From assembly GCA_027922465.2 (NCBI GenBank), contig BQMF02000224.1, positions 310,001 to 374,000 of the forward strand: DNA of 64,000 nucleotides, written 5' to 3'. Position 1 is the stretch's first letter; the number at the start of each line of letters is the position of its first letter. The stretch is from Turritopsis dohrnii (lineage: Eukaryota > Cnidaria > Hydrozoa > Anthoathecata > Oceaniidae). Below are positions 34,087 through 45,380 of this stretch, piece by piece. Both the position numbers and the translations under genes were made by a program. Below the pieces are notes generated by a model. The model worked only from the letters and a program-made list of their open reading frames with translations. It did not search any database and had not been told where the DNA came from.

Positions 34087-34481
34087 GGCGCTATTTCCTT
34101 TTCGCACCCCCCCACCCCCCCCCCCCCCCCCTTAATCTACCTTAGGCCGACTATTTTTGCGTTAGTAAAATTTTGCGAAAATGGATGAACACGGATTAAA
34201 CGCAACCTAATTTTAGCGAATTACCCCTTCATTACAGAGAATTGCCAGAAGGTAAAAGGTTTTGCTAAAATTTTCCGCAACTTTGATTTAGCGAAAATAT
34301 GCTCATTCGCTAAAATCGCTAAAATAAGGGGACACAAAAAAAGTCGGTCTAAGGTATCTGCCATATTTTTTTACTGTTGGCTCTTCATGATGGAGATGAA
34401 AAATAACCCTAACCCTAACCCTTAACTGAAACCCTAAAACATCCTGGACGGAGAATGGGAGTGCAAAAAGGAAATAGCACC
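34087..34481. mobile_element. 395-bp MITE with exact 8-bp TSD, poly-C and telomere-like repeats
   Basis: The ends are GGCGCTATTTCC and GGAAATAGCACC. Both sides carry ACTGAAAG (34079-34086, 34482-34489); arm A has a single ACTGAAAG at the unoccupied site (about 21929). Inside are a run of C near 34110-34130, GCGAAAAT-type repeats and CCCTAACCCTAACCCTTAAC. The 8-bp duplication fits hAT-type mobilisation. Confidence 0.85.
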
Positions 34482-34711
34482 ACTGAAAGAATATATGTAA
34501 TTTTTGTTAGTTTTTTTGAAATGTATCCTATCAATGTAATGTACATTTTAGTTATATTGCGATTCAAAGACCTTATTACTTCAAATGTCCAAATACCAAA
34601 CTGTGCTCCCTTGCCTCGTTTTGATGTGGTAATTTGATGAATATTATCAGAAATTGGCCCATTAGCAATTTTCAGTTATGAATAACATAATATTAAGTAA
34701 TGTCACAATAT

Positions 34712-35338
34712 AAACAAGACGACTTGGAAGTCGAAAATTTCGCTATATTGCATTCTCACAATTCTAACAAATATATACTGTTCATAGAACTGTGAGATAC
34801 AATAGTTGATAACGGTAGCAGAATTTCAACTCGCAATTATACAAAACAAATAGATCAAAACTTATTCGTCTCAAACTTGGCTTAAAGTCTTCAGGACGGT
34901 GTCACAATTACACAAATCTACTCTCAACAATTATAAAACATTCTCAAATATAGCATTGCCAAATTGCCCAAATTTGGCCAAATTTGAAAAAATGACTGTC
35001 AAATTCGAAATCAGCACCTTTCAAGTGTGCTTTGTGCAAATTTTTATGAAAATTGGAGAACTTTCATAATTTGGTCCAAATTTGGCCAAATTTGACAAAC
35101 TGACTGTCAAATTCGAAATCAGCACCATTCACGTGTGCTTTGTGCAAATTTTTATGAAAATTGGAGAACTTTCATAATTTAGTCCAGATTTAGCCAGTTA
35201 GTCAGCCTGGAAGTCAACAAAAGATTTTATAGCTAAGGTGTGTGCGGACATGGCTTTTATATTCAATTATTTACTTTAGTGAGATCGTCCAAAATGTCAC
35301 GGAGATACATAGAACGATGATACCAATACTTCGCTATA
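34712..35338 (-). mobile_element. Satellite-type insertion in arm B (approximate limits)
   Basis: Arm A lacks this segment: AGTGTGACATTAC is continuous at about 21690-21705. On the minus strand it carries two diverged satellite units (AATTTGGCCAAATTTGG, GTGCTGATTTCGAATTTGAC) and near its left side TGAAGACTTTAAGCCAAG, like the element terminus at 32740. Confidence 0.55.
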
Positions 35339-36820
35339 CTAGCGAAATTAAAAATCAAAACAAAGTTGAATTTGATAGTCTGATAATGTGCATTCAAGTA
35401 TTTGATTTTGTGGGATGGAGATAGAAAAGAGAAGGAAAACAAAATGCTTCATGAATCAATCATTTCCTATTCTTTCGTGCATAAGTACAGATTCAAAAAA
35501 TTTCTGACAGTCATAGTGGCAAAAAGAGCATGAATAAAGATGACCTATCCTAAAAAAAACCCAACATAAAGAAGCACTAGGCAGGGGCGGATCTAGGATT
35601 TTTTAAGGGTTAGGCAAATTTTTTTTTGCCAAACACACATAAGGGCGCAATCGATGAAATTTACGCCAGTTTACGCCCAATCTAATACATACTTTTCGAA
35701 ATGTAAAAAATATTAACTCGAATTCATTCGTCCTAACGTAAGGAGTGTTATAATGCAAGCCTGTATTGTTGCACTAATGGAATAAGGGAAATAAACAAAA
35801 GAAAACTAATTGAGTATGAATGGAATGTATTGAGCTACTTTATGTAGGCCAAAATAATATTTTCTGCCAGATTTTAAATAACCAATAAATTACTTCATCT
35901 GTTATCTTCTTCATTTTCTTGATTGCTTGTTGTACATGAACAGGAAGAATCCATCAAATGAAAACATACTTGTAATGAATCAAATAAATAAATTTTCAAT
36001 CACCTATACCATGATAGATTGGAGCACTCAAATAAATACATGATATTTCATCTATGTACTGGTCAAGATGGTCAGATAGAAAGAAAAGAAAAGAAATTAT
36101 GTTAAGAAATAAAGTAAAATGACCAAAATCAAAGTTAGAGACAAGCTCCTTGATCATTATCCGGCAGCAAAAAAAAAACATATTTCTGCACTAGGCGTTC
36201 ATCAAATCAAATAGTATACCCTACCCTAAAAATGATCCATGGTTAAATAATTATGTCAACCACAACATAGTAAAAGATGGTGTTTCCAGAAATCCCTGAG
36301 ACAAGACCAATAACCTATATATATAAAACTACACAACAACAGATAAATTATGTACTGCTTCCTCTTTAATAAGAGCTACAACATTTTTTCAAGAAACAAG
36401 AAGTCAAACTAAAACATTATGTAATTACCTTTTTCAAAAGAAGACATAACATAGGTTTTTGTAAAATGAAAGAATAACTCCAAAGATGTTAAAGTGTTCC
36501 TGCATCCAAAATGATTTTTCGAGGGGTGATAGAATGCACAAAGTTGTTTCAGAAGTCTTACAGTTTTTGGAAATTCTGTTTCCCTGGGCAGATATTTTGA
36601 TTTAAAAATCATAAAATCATACAATACATAATTATGATGTATAATAGTATAAGAATAAGATTTTTATTCTTTGTTTATGTGTATAAACTCTTAATATATT
36701 ATAACTTCATTTTCTTATCACTCACTCAGAGTGAAAGCCCTTTCTCTCTATAGTAAATTAAAAAGATATAGTATTAATAACTTGCGATGAGAAGTTTAAC
36801 CTATATACTATCTTATTATA

Positions 36821-36998
36821 CAGTGGCGGATCTAGAGGTATGTCGAAATTTGTGTAGAACAGTGTTAGCAATCTAACCGTAATAGAAAAGTGTTCAAATA
36901 ATCCCATTGGTTATTTATATTAAATATAAATTGAATTCACAAATTATGTTAATGCTTTCCTACACAAATTTCGACATACCTCTCTAGATCCGCCACTG
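36821..36998. mobile_element. 178-bp MITE with long TIRs
   Basis: CAGTGGCGGATCTAGAGG plus TATGTCGAAATTTGTGTAG is mirrored almost exactly at the other end, giving TIRs of about 38 bp. It sits inside the 35582-38302 element and shares the CGGATCTAG core, so it may be mobilised by the same enzyme. No clear target duplication. Confidence 0.8.
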
Positions 36999-37799
36999 TT
37001 ACATAAATCATAAAATATGCATTGCATAAAGTGAATGTAAGATTTCGAAAATTAAATACATATCTCAGAAACTGGAAAGTAATATACTAACAAGAGACTT
37101 TTTGATCACTATCATATTGGTTCATATCATTTTGGACACAGGATCCTTTTAAAGTTCTTAAATTCAAAACCAGACAGTCATCTCGAACCAAGAAAAATTA
37201 TGCTGAACTGTACAAATAAGTTACCAGGTAGAGATACTGGTGCTAATAAAACCATGCAGCTGCCTATGCAAAACAACCCATAAAAATAACAATGACTTTG
37301 TGTATTATAAACTCAGACATTCAAACGTAACTCCATAATATTTACAGATGCATTTTTGGTTAACAGAGAAACAGATACCAAAAATATTTATATACATCAT
37401 TAATCAATAGAAAAGGCTTCGGTTCAGTTGACACAAACAAACTTATACATACATAGCTGAGCTACTGTAATAATTAACTGTCGTCATACTTATGGTCAAC
37501 GAATTATGGTGCTAATAATCCATGCTAATCATTTATATTATATACATAAAATAATAAAACACTTGCTTTAAAGCAGCCACAATGTTTTCATTTCGCAAAA
37601 GCAAAAGAAGAGACACAACTCGAAAAAAAATGCTTTTCCTAGATTTTGAAGTCAGTTTTCAACAGATGCATTAAGTGAATTCAAAATTTCCTAATTAATA
37701 CTTCATTATTGCTATCAAAAGCTGCAACGATGTTTTCTAGCGAATCCATGTTGAACTGGTCTAATTCGAAGGTCCCACGGTCGTTTTGTACAGATTTGG

Positions 37800-37975
37800 T
37801 GACCATTCATTCAATAAAGTGTGTAAACCCATGGTTGTACCTTAGGCAAATTTTCTTCTGGTTCATTCATTTAAAGTGTGTAAACCCATGGCTCCTTAGG
37901 CAAATTTTCTTCCAGTTCATTCATTGAAGTATGTAAACCCGGGGCTCCTTAGGCAAATTTTCTTCGCCTAAGGTG
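37800..37975. repeat. Tandem repeat of about 55-60 bp, three units
   Basis: Units read GTGTAAACCCATGGCTCC then TTAGGCAAATTTTCTTC and TTCATTCATT. The last unit runs into TTCGCCTAAGGTGAGCG. Confidence 0.75.
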
Positions 37976-39417
37976 AGCGTTAGGCACTAGTCTGTGTTGT
38001 CAATGTGACTATGAGAAGTCGTTTTCGGGGCAGAGATCACTACCTATAAACTCAAGCTGTAAAAAACATTAATTTTTAACATCATGGCGCGCGCCGCGCC
38101 TCGCCGGGAGAATAATAATCCTATTATTTGGGAAAGAAAGGATCGGGCGGATTATTGGATGCGGGAATCTCTTGATATTTTCGATTATTTTCTGATTATA
38201 TTGTAATACAATACCTTTTTCCTACAATTTTATGAAAAATATTATTTAACTGATTTTGGGTTAGGCATTTGCCTAAGTTGCCTAACCCTAGATCCGCCCC
38301 TGCTAGGAAGTAAACCAACAAGACATACATAACAGGCATCTTCTAAACTTTGCCAAAATGTTCAGGTAACTTAACCCAGGTATAATGAGCAACATCTGGT
38401 TTTATGTTGCAACTTTAAATGTAAATCAACAAAATTCAATTTACATTCTTGATTCTTGAATCCGTCACGTGTTCCTTTCAAATGAGTGATAAAAAACATT
38501 TTGAATGTTTCCTGATAGTATTAGTCTCTAAACCACATATATGCTGGAAATGCCAGACACGTCACATTTGTTACTCCTGTCTTGGTTCAGCAGTTCCATT
38601 GTTTCAAGTATATACACCAGATATTCCATGACCATATATAGTGATTAATTCATAAATTGATATCAATTACTCTTGATAATGCCTTATACACCTGAAATTA
38701 GTAAAAGCAACAAACAAATTATTAAGAGCATAAATTTTCCATTCACGATACTGAAAGTTATCAAAATCATTTATATATATTTAACATATAAATTATGTAA
38801 TTATATATAATTATATTTTTAAAAATAACTCAAGAATATAACTTGTAAAGTTATAACAAATGCACAAAAACAAATTAACTGATTTGTTTCTTTACTCTTC
38901 GTTGTTGTTTATTTTTAATTATCTTATCCAATTAAAGAATTTGTAAGCTGTATATAGCTATTTTACCTTCAGTTATTTCTATCGAAGTTTCTCCCAGACA
39001 CACGTATAAATGTAAATACTACAACAGAGTTTACTGATATTGAATTCCAAATCAGAGACTATTTTTCAATATAGATGGATATATCTTGTCTACATTTTTT
39101 GTTGTTAAACATTCCAATTCGATCACAAAAGGCAACTAAGATTGTACTCTTTTAAATAGACAAATTCCATGATGACGTATACTGTTTTGATGTCTCATTG
39201 CATTGGATTTAGACATTATTAGAAATTATCAAAGCCAATTTTTTCTGCACACACATTCCCTGTCAGCATAAAAAGTTTATATATATACGCAGGGATGTGT
39301 GAGAGATGGATAGTGAAGGACTTCAATATCTAAAAAATCTATTGTTGTTTCTTTTGTGTTGGTATTGTGTCGGCAACCATTTGATGTTCTAACTTTGTTA
39401 TCAACGGGAAGTTCAAA

Positions 39418-40120
39418 ATGGCGAATGATAAATGGTATGTCGTAGGGGAACTGAAAATTAATTGTTAATTTTAACTGTATTTTAATAACTCTGAGAGGTG
39501 CCTAACAGGGAAAAAGATTCCTGAGTTGTTGTAGAGTTAAATGTGCCTGGACTGTCGACGTGCCAAAGAAGAAAAACTATAAAATACATGGGTCAAAGTT
39601 CTTAGACCAATATTTCACGTTGTTAAAAAGTGAGTGGTTCAGAACTCAATTCCTGCAATAGATAAAGTCTGGAAGTGTTGTAAATAAGTTTAAAGGAATC
39701 TTTGATGACCATAGATTGTATTTAAGTTGATCGTTAGTGCCGGTACTTCGTATTTTCAGCCGGCACAGGGAAAGAAATCACTGCAGTAAACAAACTGGAT
39801 TTGTTATTATGTAAGTATTCCTTTTATATCTGATGGAATAATTGTCTTTTCAGTTCAAATTTTCATCCGGTATGTTATTGGTAATATTTATAGGGATGTT
39901 TCAAAGATTGAAAGTGTGTATGTCGTGTATGTGCCAACAAAATAAAGACTTATGAACAATTCGAAGAAAGTAATTGATTTGAAAGATGAAATACTCAAGT
40001 TTTTGGGCATAATTTGACTGAGGATATTCCAACAATACATCCACAGTTTATTTGTGAAGCATGCACGTAAACTGGAACGGTGAAAGAAATCAAGTGGAAA
40101 TTACAAGTTGTGTGAGTGTG
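39418..40120 (+). pseudogene. RAG1-N-like Cys/His gene remnant, copy 2
   Basis: A possible first exon begins MANDKWYVVGEL (39418). The domain lies at about 39900-40110: [20 protein letters not shown], two stops, then FGHNLTEDIPTIHPQFIC and EAC. Cysteine pairs and the HPxFICxxC ending match copy 1 residue for residue in most places. TGA and TAA codons interrupt the frame, so it is dead. The family link to RAG1 N-terminal or N-RAG-type domains is by motif pattern only. Confidence 0.55.
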
Positions 40121-40189
40121 ATTTGTCAAGATTTGATGGTGGTGAACCAACAATAAAATGTCCAGGATTTGGAGTTATGTTTGAAGATA

Positions 40190-40686
40190 AAATAATTTGG
40201 TCCAATGCATCGATTACATTTGTAAGGTGCTGATTTCAATTCTGGCAATCATTTTGCCAGATTTGACTAAAATTGGACAATTTGGGCCAAATTTGGACCA
40301 AATTTCGAAAGTTCTTCAAATTTCATGAAATTTTGCATGGATTACATTTGAATGGTGCTGATTTCGAATTTGACAGTCATTTTGTCAGATTTGACTTAAA
40401 TTGGACGATTTGGGCCAAATTTGGACCAAATTTTGAAAAATCTTCAATTTTCATGAATAAAAATCATACGCAAGATATTGGTGAACTGTTTTTCTGGCCC
40501 CGAAACATCATAGTGAATTGCAAAGCTGTCAAGATTAAGTTAAATAAGTTAAAGAAGGGAGTAATTTGATGAATTCCAGACTGTATCAAATTATGAATCA
40601 GTGTACAAGTCATTCAGATTTCTTGAAAATTAGCCTAAAGCAATTTTCTCAAGGGCTGATGCGGAAATTGTTCAAGCCTAATGGCT
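40190..40686 (+). mobile_element. Satellite-type insertion with canonical Helitron 3' end
   Basis: Two satellite units (GCCAAATTTGGACCAAATTT, TGAAATTTTGCATGGATTAC) are followed by unrelated sequence and the terminus AAGCC-taat-GGCTT-CTAG before TTATTA. Hairpin plus CTAG is the textbook Helitron 3' end. The left limit is approximate, set where similarity to copy 1 of the host element stops. Confidence 0.65.
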
Positions 40687-41465
40687 TCTAGTTATTATAT
40701 ATATTTGCAAACTGGCATACATAATAAAAACAAAAAAATTATGTGTTATGCAAAACTGTCTTATTCTTTTTACTGCAAGTTGACTTTGAGATTGACTTTC
40801 TCATAGCAGGCATAGCTCTGTTGTCAATTTTTAATTTTAATGTCTTGTTTTCAGCTTATTTGATTTTGACAACATTCTGTTCAAGTTTCTTAAAAATAAC
40901 GTCATGTAGATTTTCATTTGCATATTTCACCATCAGTGATGTAGTTAGAATTGTCTGTACAATGTTTTCCACTTTGCGCACAAATATAAATGTTTGTTAC
41001 TGTTCGAGAAGTTGCTTTTTGATAACATATGGAATATACCCAGAAACATATAGTTTTTCTTCTACTGTTGTCAACTTTAAATGACTTGCTTTCACAAAAC
41101 AATTTTGCTTTAACATTAATTTGAAAAAAGTCCCAAATAAACTGAAATAGGATTACAAGCTCAAGCTCAGTGTTTCAGGAATTACATCCTTCCAGGAGTT
41201 CGTAATATCTAATTTTGTGAAATTCCGAAAACATCAGCTATTTTTATGTACTGAAATCAATAACACCAAGTTGATGTTAACTCAGTGTATCTGTGTAATT
41301 GTGAGCAAAGTTCAATATACATGTGAAGTTCTTCTTTATCAACTGTCTTTTTACACTTTTCTAAGTGCTTCTTGTAAAAAAACAAACGATTCTTATATTT
41401 CTGCCAGCATTTTTACAAGAGTAACTGAATGCAGATCACAGATCAACTTCGATATTCTCATGGAC

Positions 41466-41696
41466 TTAATCAACAACTTTTGATACATCATCATCTCCAA
41501 CAAAAACAACAGTGGTGAGGATTTTTAAGGTTACGTCCTCATTCAAATCATCTACATCCACGTCAAAATCAGCCAGAACAATATCTTCTTCATCTGACAT
41601 AATCACAGTATCGACTAAAACCTCATTATCTTCGTCAAAAACAAGACCTTCAAAATTCAATTCCTCATTATCAAAACACGTGCTGTTGGTCGCCAT
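41466..41696 (-). CDS. Acidic protein N-terminal ORF of the 7-bp-TSD element, copy 2
   Basis: ATG at 41696 begins [20 protein letters not shown] and continues [18 protein letters not shown] and IVLADFDVDVDDLNEDVT, with a stop after 76 codons. The peptide is extremely acidic, like the leader of several transposase families. The matching segment in copy 1 shows the same protein line has been copied twice. A downstream continuation on the same strand (a lysine-rich coiled-coil-like stretch around 40760-40900) is in other frames. Function unknown. Confidence 0.5.
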   Translation of the reverse strand: MATNSTCFDNEELNFEGLVFDEDNEVLVDTVIMSDEEDIVLADFDVDVDDLNEDVTLKILTTVVFVGDDDVSKVVD

Positions 41697-42649
41697 ATTG
41701 AATATAAATAAAAGGTATTCTGGCTTGTACGTTCTGGACGAAAAACTACAAATAATTTCATTCGTCCAACTCAAACAATTAAATGCAATCTGATTGGTTT
41801 AATAAGGAAAAAATTCTATTGTTTTAAAATGCGTGAGCAAAATTGAATAGATAACAAGGTTGGTAACAATAGATTTATACTCGTTCACTATCCATCTACT
41901 CACACATCCCTGATATACGGAACATGCAAATCATTTCCCATGAACAATAACAAGCTTACAATAAGAATTCAAAATGGGTAGTAAATCTCTAAAAGGACCT
42001 ATTATTATTAATAAAATTTTGTGGGACAACAAAAGTAACATTAGATTTTATCATTATCATTGGACTTTTATGTCTTGTTTTGTGTTGTGTGTGGAAATAA
42101 AAACAGTTAAGTGGATCAAAATACACCAACACAAACTTGAATAAACATGGCTTAAAGATAAAAAGGAATGGAGAAGAAATAACAGTTTTTTTATTTTATT
42201 CCTCACAGACAGATACACAGCTTGTGAGCAAAGATGCACAACTTTCAGAAGCTTTGATCTAAATTTAAATTTTCAAAAGTATCAACAAGCAATATTCTCA
42301 GTGGGAAGTTCATGACAAACGTCAGAGCATTTGGAATATTCCCGGGGAAAAATGTCTACTTAACTCAAAAAAGCAACTACTTTGGCCTTCCCGCTACCGT
42401 ACACATCGTCAGTTTTACCCTAAAGCTATACACTGAACACTTTTGGGCTTGATCAATCATATTAATATCTACATCGCAATTTGCGAGAATTAAAGGTAAG
42501 CGAGAAAATTAAGATTTTTGGTATGTCCTGTAAGAAATTTCAGCGATTGACGGCAGCCGAACGCATCTCTCTGTTAGTATTTTGATGACAATATTTGATC
42601 TTGCCAAATGAGCTCCGTTCCGCAAAAAGGTACACTCCGCAAAAAGCAC

Positions 42650-42751
42650 GTGGCATTTGACGTCAGTTATTTTTATGATCACTGGGAATCATTGGATTGC
42701 ATCCCCAATCGAACGCGACGTTTCTGGGGAAATATCTCGAAAACTAATATA
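42650..42751 (+). mobile_element. Left half of an interrupted Helitron copy
   Basis: CCCCAATCGAACGCGACGTTTC and AAATATCTCG match the A-type Helitron core. The copy continues at 45381 after the 42752-45380 insertion, where AATAGGGATAACTGACG follows. Confidence 0.65.
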
Positions 42752-43329
42752 CAGGGAAAAAACCCAAATGGGTAGCATTCAACCTAACCGGAAATTTTAT
42801 TGATGTAAGTTGGTCTTTGGTTGAAACTATTCAAAATTTTGAATTGGCCTTTTTTCTAGCAGCCTCGTTTTCGAGAAATGATGATATCAGCATTTTTAGG
42901 TCAGGCGAAAACGAAAATGCTCAGATTTTGCATTTTTTGGTCTTAATCGATAGACATTAACAAAAGAAGCAAAGAATAATAAGAAACATGGGTCTGAAAG
43001 TCAACAGGTCAGAAGTTATGAGCCTTGAAAGATTAGATTGATGACGTCACCAATTTTGTAACTTAATCTTTGAGACACTGTATCTCTAACATTTTTCATT
43101 CATTCTTCAAGTTTTTGTACTCTAAACAGATCAGAATCAAATTTTCAACATTTCTATAACAAAATAAAGAGATAAAAATGACATCATCACTCTTCAGGTT
43201 ACGTGACGTCATCACGATTTTCACCCCTATATTTGCTAGCTATTGTGCCCTAAATAGATCAGGAACAAATTTGAATTTTCTATCGAATTTTGAAAAGATA
43301 AAAATAGTGTCCATCATAAATTTCCCAAG

Positions 43330-43521
43330 GTGTACTCAATCTTGATATGTGGCAAAGAAGTCCAAGAAAAAAAGAACCCTGAAAGAGAACAAGCTAAGCA
43401 ATGGAGAAAAATTGATGTACTTTATGACGATGAAAAGCACCTGTACATAAACCTTCATGATAAAATCAGGAACCTTGAATCTCCTCAAGTAATCAAAGTT
43501 GCAAAATATCATACATATTGA
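43330..43521 (+). pseudogene. Coding remnant 1 of the long-TIR element
   Basis: Frame with CGKEVQEKKNPEREQAKQWR then IDVLYDDEKHLYINLHDKIR and NLESPQVIKVAKYHTY. Its charged, codon-like character is unlike surrounding noise. I do not recognise the family with certainty. Confidence 0.4.
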
Positions 43522-44044
43522 AATTTGAGGTGACGATAGTATAAAGTTTGGTGTAAAATTATTATCAGAGCAACTATCAGAAGATAGGAATGAATCGATC
43601 GGTTTTACAGACATCAAAATAAGGCGTTCTTCTAATCCCGTCAAGAGGCAATGTTTCGTTTTTTCTCTTACATAACTGTGATCCCACCATCTCTACATAA
43701 AAAGGTTGTCAAAAGACACTCGCTGGTAAAGGTACTACTCACGAAACAAACCGTACAGTATTTCACCCGCATTTGAAAGGTATGAATACATCGTAGATTT
43801 TTCAAATTATTTTAACTGATTATTGCCTACCTTATCGTGACGAAATTTTTGTTTTGAGACGAAAATTTTGAAAAAAGTGAAATTTATAAGAAAGTATTAG
43901 TAAAATTTTGCAAAATGACGAAATTTTCCCCGACGAAATTATTCCCGATAAGGTATATAGGAGAGTAACGGGAGTTTTATTTGACAAAGAAGAAGCCACC
44001 ACCACTTTTTCCCAGACTTCAAAGATTTAGCAAATAATAGCGAT

Positions 44045-44540
44045 TTGTTGGACTTACGTAAGGATGTTCATTGGAGTATAGTGCAATCATTTTCGGCTCA
44101 GAGAACGCAGAACCACCCACTGGATCTGGCTTTTAACAATAGTATCGATTCATCTATCTACCAAAAGCCTTTGATAGAATACCTTCCAACCATTGCACAA
44201 CCTCCAGAATATGATGTTTGTAAACAGTTTCTGAACAATTTCAAAAAAAATAAAGAACTTATTAGAAATACCTCACATATTTGGCCACACTAATGAACAA
44301 GTCTACGCACGCTTGGCTCATTTAATTTGGCTTGATCCTGAAAAGTATAAAAACATAGTCATCCTGATGAGTGGATTTCATCATTACGAGTGAGACAAAA
44401 AAACCATTTATAAACGTTTCTAGTGTTTAGGTATGAAGAAATGGTTTATCGACCCAGGCGTCATTGTAGAAGTTTCCTTGGTGGTAGAGGGTTGTCACTG
44501 TTACCGTTGCATGCGGCTTTTGAAGGAGAGCTTTAATGTC
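44045..44540 (+). pseudogene. Coding remnant 2 of the long-TIR element
   Basis: The frame has HPLDLAFNNSIDSSIYQKPL, IEYLPTIAQPPEYDVCKQFL and HIWPH. After frameshifts it continues with NEQVYARLAHLIWLDPEKYK, LGMKKWFIDPGVIVEVS and CYRCMRLLKESFN. The text resembles a multicopy uncharacterised protein family I associate with repeat-rich invertebrate genomes. At least three frame breaks make this a pseudogene. Confidence 0.5.
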
Positions 44541-45380
44541 CTTATTCAGTATTAGTTAAGATGTATAACTAACACTTTTCAATCTATTGATCCATAATTC
44601 AAGACGCAACTCCAAATCATCGATGAAAATCCCACGACTGATGACATTGCAAATGCAGTGAAATCGGAAAAGTTTGATTTGATCTACAAAAAGATTTTGG
44701 GAAAAAAAAGAAACTCAATGTTACTTAATAGTTTCGTATTGAAAGATGTATCTTCGCTTCTTGTAATGATATGAGCTGTCCAGGAAGGCCATTTCTTTTG
44801 TCCTATTGGTTGACATGTTAGGAAAATATCATGAAGCTGTGCGAGATCTCAAAACTTAATCACGGGAAAATAATCACTGAAAATTCCAATGAGGAAACAA
44901 AGTCACAAGCAGATCCTCATTGTGCAAGGTTCAGTTCCAACGTTGATTCCGTAAACATTTGGGTAATGACGTCATTTTTGGGAATTTGATTCTGATCTGT
45001 TTAGAGTACAAAAACTTGAAGAATGAATGGAAAATGTTAGAGATACAGTATCTCAAAGATTAAGTTACAAAATTGGTGACGTCATCAATCTAATCTTTCA
45101 AGGCTCATAACTTCTGACCTGTTGACTTTCAGACCCATGTTTCTTATTATTCTTTGCTTCTTTTGTTAATGTCTATCGATTAAGACCAAAAAAATGAAAA
45201 ATCTGAGCATTTTCGTTTTCGTCTGACCTAAAAATGCTGATATCATCATTTCTCGAAAACGAGGCTGCTAGAAAAAAAGCCAATTCAAAATTTTGAATAG
45301 TTTCAACCAAAGACCAACTTCCATCAACAAAATTTCCGGTTAGGTTGAATGCTACCTATTTGTTTTTTTTTTTTGCCCTG

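Larger units (their letters stand above)
35582..38302. mobile_element. 2.7-kb TIR element, CAGGGGCGGATCTAGG ends
   Basis: 16-bp perfect terminal repeats CAGGGGCGGATCTAGG/CCTAGATCCGCCCCTG. The unoccupied site in arm A reads GCACTAGGAAG, so CTAGG is doubled here; because the terminal G/C can be shared, a 3-bp TAG duplication is equally possible. Terminal sequence looks hAT-like, but the duplication length does not fit 8 bp. The interior has no readable transposase. It holds another MITE (36821-36998) and a tandem repeat of about 55-60 bp (37800-37975). A lone similar end occurs at about 62400-62420. Confidence 0.8.
39290..41912. mobile_element. 7-bp-TSD TIR transposon, copy 2
   Basis: The termini are CAGGGATGTGTGAGAGATGG and its inverse CATCTACTCACACATCCCTG. 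Exact 7-bp duplication ATATACG (39283-39289, 41913-41919); the paralogous unoccupied site is at about 19405-19415. In orientation it is the inverse of 13020-17254. Two remnant genes run inward from the two ends. A satellite-type insertion (about 40190-40686) sits in the middle. Confidence 0.88.
33945..42642. repeat. Arm B of the inverted paralogous pair
   Basis: Inverse match of arm A (18685-22050), enlarged by insertions: 34087-34481 (8-bp TSD), about 34712-35338 (satellite type), 35582-38302 (CAGGGGCGG ends) and 39290-41912 (7-bp-TSD element). The block 39020-39290 plus 41905-42010 keeps the same orientation as in arm A. Its outer ends carry TTTGCGGAGTG (33958) and CACTCCGCAAA (42630). Confidence 0.75.
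42752..45380. mobile_element. 2.6-kb element with about 390-bp terminal inverted repeats
   Basis: Starts CAGGG, ends CCCTG. 42765-43145 and 44985-45365 are inverse copies (GGTAGCATTCAACCTAACCG, then GAAATGATGATATCAGCA, then TCTTTGAGACACTGTATC). The duplicated target CTAATA lies at 42744-42749 and 45382-45387, within a Helitron copy whose uninterrupted form is at about 27050-27090. Two coding remnants lie between the arms on the plus strand. Confidence 0.8.

Noticed and set aside
34400..34430. Chromosome end (telomere)
   Set aside because: Only about three CCCTAA units, embedded within a MITE with exact 8-bp target duplication and flanked by ordinary sequence.
41512..41793. 93-codon Ser/Thr-rich plus-strand ORF
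   Set aside because: It is the antisense shadow of the acidic ORF, which is the strand preserved in the other copy of the element.
18685..42642. Giant Polinton/Maverick-type element with arms A and B as its terminal repeats
   Set aside because: No polymerase, integrase or capsid genes lie between the arms, and the two arms are better explained as separate copies of one smaller element.
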